In this document: piece by piece, positions 46,967 to 51,157 of the stretch
How the letters are laid out: each line of letters begins with the position of its first letter
Position numbering within the stretch: position 1 is the first letter of the stretch
Assembly (NCBI GenBank): GCA_001817345.1
Contig: MHIE01000001.1
Coordinates: 1-51,157 of the forward strand
Reading direction: 5' to 3'
Source of the DNA: Candidatus Buchananbacteria bacterium RIFCSPHIGHO2_01_FULL_44_11
GTDB lineage: Bacteria; Patescibacteriota; Patescibacteriia; Buchananbacterales; UBA6539
Length of the DNA: 51,157 nt
Program-made: the position numbers and the translations under genes
Notes under the pieces: generated by a model
What the model was told of the DNA's origin: nothing
Database searches by the model: none
Seen by the model: the letters and a program-made list of their open reading frames with translations, nothing else

Positions 46967-47758
46967 TTAGTTTTTATTTAAAATTTCTTCCGCTTTTCGT
47001 CTTCCAGTTGCACGCAATAATATATTATCATTTTCATCAATATCAAGATAGGACGACAATCTTTCAAATTTAACTGCTGATTGCTTAAAATTGTGTCGTT
47101 TCAAAAAATTTATCAGGGTATCTTTACTGATTCTTTTTGGATATATTTTGTATAAAATAAGCAAACTACATTCCGGAGCACTTTTAAATTTTTTGCTATC
47201 TACGTAAATTCGCCCATCAATTTCTTCAAAAATCGGGTATCTGCGTTCCGTCAAAGAATCAATAATTTTCTTTGTTTCCTCAATACTCATTAGATTTTTA
47301 GCGGAAAATCGAAAAAGCTCAGCCAATATCCAAGAACACACAGGTAAAACCGTTGAAGAATCCATCTCATTTGCGTTTACCTCATCAGAATCATGCCTGC
47401 CACCGCGATTTGAAGTAATATCATAAACAAAAATGCTTGCACGTGGTATTTGAAGCCGGATACCGTCATCTGAAATAGTTGCGGTAGTAACTTGAGTTAT
47501 AATTTTTTGGGCGAATATCGTTGCTTTAAATTCTTTTTGTTTTTCCGGCAATTCTTTGCCAGCAAAAACCCACAATAATTTAATAACGGCTTCAATAAAT
47601 TTTCCGGCTTTTGTTAATGAAGTTTCCCAATCGCCTTCCTCAAATTTTTGTATACACGAAATATAGTGACTAACAACTGAGTTAACTCGTTTGGCTTCAA
47701 ATTTTTGCCCCAACAAATTTTTTATCTGATCTTCTACTTTCATAACACATTTTTCCAT
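46967..47758 (-). CDS. Hypothetical protein, possible abortive-infection/HEPN-type domain
   Basis: ASIFVYDITSNRGGRHDSDEVNANEMDSSTVLPVCSWILAELFRFS resembles Abi C-terminal region. Confidence 0.45.
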   Translation of the reverse strand: MEKCVMKVEDQIKNLLGQKFEAKRVNSVVSHYISCIQKFEEGDWETSLTKAGKFIEAVIKLLWVFAGKELPEKQKEFKATIFAQKIITQVTTATISDDGIRLQIPRASIFVYDITSNRGGRHDSDEVNANEMDSSTVLPVCSWILAELFRFSAKNLMSIEETKKIIDSLTERRYPIFEEIDGRIYVDSKKFKSAPECSLLILYKIYPKRISKDTLINFLKRHNFKQSAVKFERLSSYLDIDENDNILLRATGRRKAEEILNKN

Positions 47759-48138
47759 TCATTTGTTAGGTTATAATTTCCATATTCTTTTGAATCAATC
47801 CAACCGCGCGTTTTTGCATCATTCGGATAAAACATATTAAATTTGCCAAGTAGAGTTTTTGCGGTCATTTTATTCCAGTGTTTTTTTAGTTCACTTAATT
47901 CAATATTTTTGTTTTCCTCGCCCTTGGAAAAATAGGCAAGCAACAAAACAAATTTTTTGGGGCCACTTTTATCCACGGCATATCTCTTAACGAATGCTCG
48001 CTCGTTAAGAGAAAAATCAACATCCATACTAGCCGTCTTTTTAGGGGATACTTTATTTTTTTCCGCACCAGATCCGAACACAGCTTTTTCAAGCTTTTCA
48101 ATTCTGGCTATAATTTTAGTTAAACGATCGTTTGTCAT
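47740..48138 (-). CDS. Hypothetical protein, winged-helix-like C-terminus
   Basis: GPKKFVLLLAYFSKGEENKNIELSELKKHWNKMTAKTLLGKFNMFYPNDAKTRGWIDSKEYGNYNLTNEWKNVL; overlaps next gene. Confidence 0.6.
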   Translation of the reverse strand: MTNDRLTKIIARIEKLEKAVFGSGAEKNKVSPKKTASMDVDFSLNERAFVKRYAVDKSGPKKFVLLLAYFSKGEENKNIELSELKKHWNKMTAKTLLGKFNMFYPNDAKTRGWIDSKEYGNYNLTNEWKNVL

Positions 48139-48150
48139 ATTTTTATTAAA

Positions 48151-48492
48151 TTATTTTCTTAATACATATAACCAATTTTTTGTATCCTTGTCTTTAAGCC
48201 GATTAAATATTCTTCTTTTGGTTAAATTTAACAGGTTCATTGAGATAGAAGTTTGGGGATAATATCTGCCAATCTCTTTTAATTTTTCCATAATGGTAGC
48301 GATATCTCTGGGTGCGTCAAAAAAACCATCTTCTGTTAATAAGGTAAGTGCACCTGTAGCCCCTTTGGGGAGAGAAGCGCTTTCTCTTTTTTGGGTCTTT
48401 TGCTTTTTTATTGAAACGCCCCCTGACATTGTAGCCAGCTCGTCCACTAAATTTTTAATTTGTTCGGCGATTTTTTGTGCGTTATTTTCCAT
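48151..48492 (-). CDS. Hypothetical protein, winged-helix-like
   Basis: ALTLLTEDGFFDAPRDIATIMEKLKEIGRYYPQTSISMNLLNLTKRRIFNRLKDKDTKNWLYVL. Confidence 0.6.
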   Translation of the reverse strand: MENNAQKIAEQIKNLVDELATMSGGVSIKKQKTQKRESASLPKGATGALTLLTEDGFFDAPRDIATIMEKLKEIGRYYPQTSISMNLLNLTKRRIFNRLKDKDTKNWLYVLRK

Positions 48493-48674
48493 AGATTTAT
48501 AAGTTATTATTATTTAATACTTTAATAATATACCCGCTGTTTTTTGTTGTCAAGTCCAAAATATAGGTAAAAGGTGAAACAAATCCAAATATAAACACAA
48601 TAACTAATATTTTCTTAGTAAATCTACTATATCAGGTAAATCTATTGTTATCAAAAAACCCTTATTTTAATAGG

Positions 48675-48702
48675 AAAAAGTCGGCTAAATGCCGACTTTT
48701 TT
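48675..48702. terminator. Bidirectional terminator
   Basis: AAAAAGTCGGC TAAAT GCCGACTTTTTT. Confidence 0.9.
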
Positions 48703-48737
48703 AATCACGATATTTATTTAATACAAAAGAAATATAA

Positions 48738-49565
48738 CTAATAGCCGAGTGCCAATTGATCAAGCATATCCGGCCCTTTTTCTTTTCCAACTTCTTGATA
48801 AATGCTTAGGATTTCCTCATAAGTTCCGTTTCCACCAACCATATCCCAAAACTCCTTACCAACCAAAACTTCATTATCCAAATCCATATAATTTAAAATG
48901 AAGCTGTGTTTGAAAGTTTCTTTTTTAACGCCATACGGATTATAAGCGGTAGCATAAAACGCTTTAGCTTTCGGAAATTTAGCATGAGTAATGGCTTGAA
49001 TTTGCAACAAGCGACCCGTTGCTTCCATACATTGTCCTTTGTTTGGCTTTGGACTTTTAATTTCAAAAAACCATTCTTCGCCAGATTTTGTTTCAATATA
49101 CAAATCAGCAATACTAACTCGTTCAATACCGGAACCATTTTTACTTAACTCTATGATTTCTTTCACAAAATCAGAGTATTTTGATTTCATCCCGCCACTG
49201 CCGATTTTACTCGTTATTTCCTCAATGCGCTTAATGGCTTTAGCAGTAACTACGCCTCTAACCCTATGGCCTCGCTCTGCGTTTTTGTGGACTGTTTTTG
49301 CAATCAAACGAGCGCACTCCTCAAAAGTCGTACCAAGTTTTGTAGAAAATGACCTTTCAAACTCGGTTATTTTCAAAAGACCGTCGGGAAGCAACGACTC
49401 GTGAAATGGTTTTAAATCTCCTTTTTTAGAAGCTTCCCGAATCGGACGAAGTTTTTTCGGATCAAAACCGTTATCGGTTGCTTCTTCAATCATGCCTTGA
49501 ATGAAGCCCTCCAAATATCCTTTGATTGTGTTTCTTGTTTCTTTATTGATCATATTTTTTGCCAA
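48738..49565 (-). CDS. Type II restriction endonuclease, TdeIII-like
   Basis: PD-(D/E)XK-like SIADLYIETKSGEEWFFEIKSPKPNKGQCMEATGRLLQIQA; next to MTase. Confidence 0.75.
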   Translation of the reverse strand: MAKNMINKETRNTIKGYLEGFIQGMIEEATDNGFDPKKLRPIREASKKGDLKPFHESLLPDGLLKITEFERSFSTKLGTTFEECARLIAKTVHKNAERGHRVRGVVTAKAIKRIEEITSKIGSGGMKSKYSDFVKEIIELSKNGSGIERVSIADLYIETKSGEEWFFEIKSPKPNKGQCMEATGRLLQIQAITHAKFPKAKAFYATAYNPYGVKKETFKHSFILNYMDLDNEVLVGKEFWDMVGGNGTYEEILSIYQEVGKEKGPDMLDQLALGY

Positions 49566-50743
49566 ATTAAAATACTTTCATAAAAAGGGGTGTCCCTTCG
49601 ACCAGTTCTTCTATTTACATGTCGATCAACTTTGCCAATTGATTTAAAACCAACGGCCTCTGGTTTGTATAGGCCATATTTATCATTTACCACTATTAAG
49701 ACGAGTCCGTTCTTTGTCATATATTCTCTTGTGTGTGATAACACGGCATTTATTCCATCAATATAATCCTTTTTTGCTTTTTCTGATTGGCCATTTTTTG
49801 CTGGGCCTATCTCTTTTGTTTCGTTGTTTTGTAGTTTTAAAAGTTCGTAAGCATATTTATGTTGTTCGTGATAGTCAATCAAACCAATGTAGGGGGGAGA
49901 AGTAAAAACCATATCAATACCATTGGGCAATTTAACAGTTCTAGAATCAGCATGATTTACAGTAACTTTTGCCCCTGTTTTAATTTTGGAAAATTCTTTT
50001 ACTCTCTCCAGAGTATCTATAGTATATCGTGATAAAAATTTATATGCCTCGTCAACTGGAGTACAAACCCTACCGTGCTTGAAGCACTGGTAAGGTTTAG
50101 TTTGAGGCACTTTTGGAAAATCCAAATCGTAATGTGTGACAAGTCGAGCAGAGCGAGCAGAGCGAGAAAGCACAATTTTTAATAAATCTTGATAGGTATA
50201 ATCTTTTATCAATCTTAAAAAGCATAAAAGCTCTTTTTGTGTATTCGGAGCAAACCAATTATTTATATACTCATTTTTTGTTGCGAACAGTTTATTTACC
50301 TTTTCGTCTTTTGAAAATTTGCTTTTGTAATTATATAACCGTTGCAATATATCTTTGATTTCTTTCTCTAAAAGTTGAACATCATAATCCGATGTTTTCA
50401 CTCTCGAAAGCAAAGTATTAAAAACAGAAATGTCCGTACCTATTGAATCGATACCTAAAGTATTTGCCTCTACTAAGGTTGTGCCGGAACCACAAAATGG
50501 ATCATAAACTAATTTGGGTTGATATTTTCTCAAAAATATCTCTACAAGTTGTGGAATAAATTTGCCCATATATGGATGCAAACGATGAACATGCTTTGTC
50601 CTTTCCATTTCTGGCAAATCTCGTTCTCGCCAATTTAAATTTAAATCCTCAAGTTTTGTATTAAAATTGACACTAGCAAAATTGACTAATGGCATTTGAT
50701 CATATTGTTTAGAAATTTTTTGAGCTACTGTGTTATCGTACAT
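49550..50743 (-). CDS. Site-specific DNA methyltransferase (TSPPY motif)
   Basis: YDPFCGSGTTLVEANTLGIDSIGTDIS and MVFTSPPYIGLIDYHEQHKYAYELL. Confidence 0.9.
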   Translation of the reverse strand: MYDNTVAQKISKQYDQMPLVNFASVNFNTKLEDLNLNWRERDLPEMERTKHVHRLHPYMGKFIPQLVEIFLRKYQPKLVYDPFCGSGTTLVEANTLGIDSIGTDISVFNTLLSRVKTSDYDVQLLEKEIKDILQRLYNYKSKFSKDEKVNKLFATKNEYINNWFAPNTQKELLCFLRLIKDYTYQDLLKIVLSRSARSARLVTHYDLDFPKVPQTKPYQCFKHGRVCTPVDEAYKFLSRYTIDTLERVKEFSKIKTGAKVTVNHADSRTVKLPNGIDMVFTSPPYIGLIDYHEQHKYAYELLKLQNNETKEIGPAKNGQSEKAKKDYIDGINAVLSHTREYMTKNGLVLIVVNDKYGLYKPEAVGFKSIGKVDRHVNRRTGRRDTPFYESILIWQKI

Positions 50744-50747
50744 AGTT

Positions 50748-50954
50748 TTATTTTATCAAATCCTCAATTGAAACACCGAAAGTTTTGGCTAATTTTGACA
50801 TAATAATAACAGACGGCTTTTTTATTACATTGCTTTCAATTTTCGTCAGGGTCGTATATTTAACACCAGATTTTTTAGCAAAATCTTCTTGGGATAATCC
50901 CTGTTTATTTCGGTACTTTTTTATATTCTCGCCTATGTTGATTTCTGTTGCCAT
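50748..50954 (-). CDS. XRE-family HTH regulator, probable R-M controller (C) protein
   Basis: IGENIKKYRNKQGLSQEDFAKKSGVKYTTLTKIESNVIKKPSVIIMSKLAKTFGVSIEDL. Confidence 0.85.
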   Translation of the reverse strand: MATEINIGENIKKYRNKQGLSQEDFAKKSGVKYTTLTKIESNVIKKPSVIIMSKLAKTFGVSIEDLIK

Positions 50955-50956
50955 AT

Positions 50957-50972
50957 TATCACTAATTTGATA
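50957..50972. promoter_or_regulatory. Candidate C-box/operator TATCA-ctaatt-TGATA
   Basis: Perfect 5-bp inverted repeat immediately upstream of the XRE gene. Confidence 0.4.
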
Positions 50973-51127
50973 GTATTAAAGTGTTATGTTATCCTTTCAA
51001 TATAATGATACCAAATAAATTGAAATCAATCAATAAAAATAAAGGGAGTTCCTTTGCGTTGCCCGCGCACGGGTGGGTTGGGGCAAGGGCAGCATCTTCT
51101 TTGGCGGCGCATTTCGCTTTGCGAAAT

Positions 51128-51157
51128 ACGGCCTCCAGTTCCGCCGAAAAAAAGGGC
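51128..51157 (-). repeat. Right 30-bp inverted repeat of the island, ending at the window edge
   Basis: Exact reverse complement of 46911-46940. Confidence 0.9.

Noticed and set aside
46911-46975. Possible integron attC site (GCGCCGCCTCGTTAG end with foldback)
   Set aside because: No clear RYYYAAC/GTTRRRY core pair, no tyrosine integrase in the window, and genes are not arranged as single-gene cassettes. Left as a structured island end.
50147-50167. Short tandem repeat gagcagagcgagcagagcgag in the methyltransferase (RSARSAR)
   Set aside because: Only about two 9-nt units, in frame; too short to argue for length variation.

Overview
This looks like a chromosomal segment of a reduced-genome bacterium, probably CPR/Patescibacteria. 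That inference rests on a compact str-S10-spc-type ribosomal operon with no L30 gene between S5 and L15, very short core proteins, an AspRS lacking the GAD insertion, and many intergenic palindromes. In order along the window: a GC-rich gene with a disrupted 5' end; a riboflavin operon (ribE-ribH-ribBA-ribD, minus strand) with an FMN riboswitch and promoter; a GC-rich frameshifted gene; a DMT transporter; a DEAD-box helicase; typA/bipA; a lipoprotein with a G10 tract; a structurally unusual tRNA cluster (about 13.0-15.07 kb); core genes (tpiA, a D,D-carboxypeptidase, scpB/scpA, aspS, recO, ruvX, map, adk, secY); ribosomal proteins plus tuf and fusA; and, at the right end, a Type II restriction-modification island with a three-gene hypothetical module. 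A perfect 30-bp inverted repeat brackets that island. The most unusual signal is the tRNA cluster. At least two tRNA-Thr genes (UGU and GGU) are split in the anticodon region by elements with TCCCGA...TCGGGA ends. In each case the insertion carries a complete tRNA of the same anticodon. Excising the insertions restores canonical 72- and 73-nt tRNAs. A related arrangement surrounds tRNA-Tyr, where an intact gene sits between two small GIY-YIG ORFs, flanked by fragments of another tRNA-Tyr and a 58-bp direct repeat. The same palindromic element also sits in a T-loop and in the loop of an intergenic hairpin, which suggests a nested, loop-targeting palindromic element family. All calls come from reading the sequence; no searches were run.
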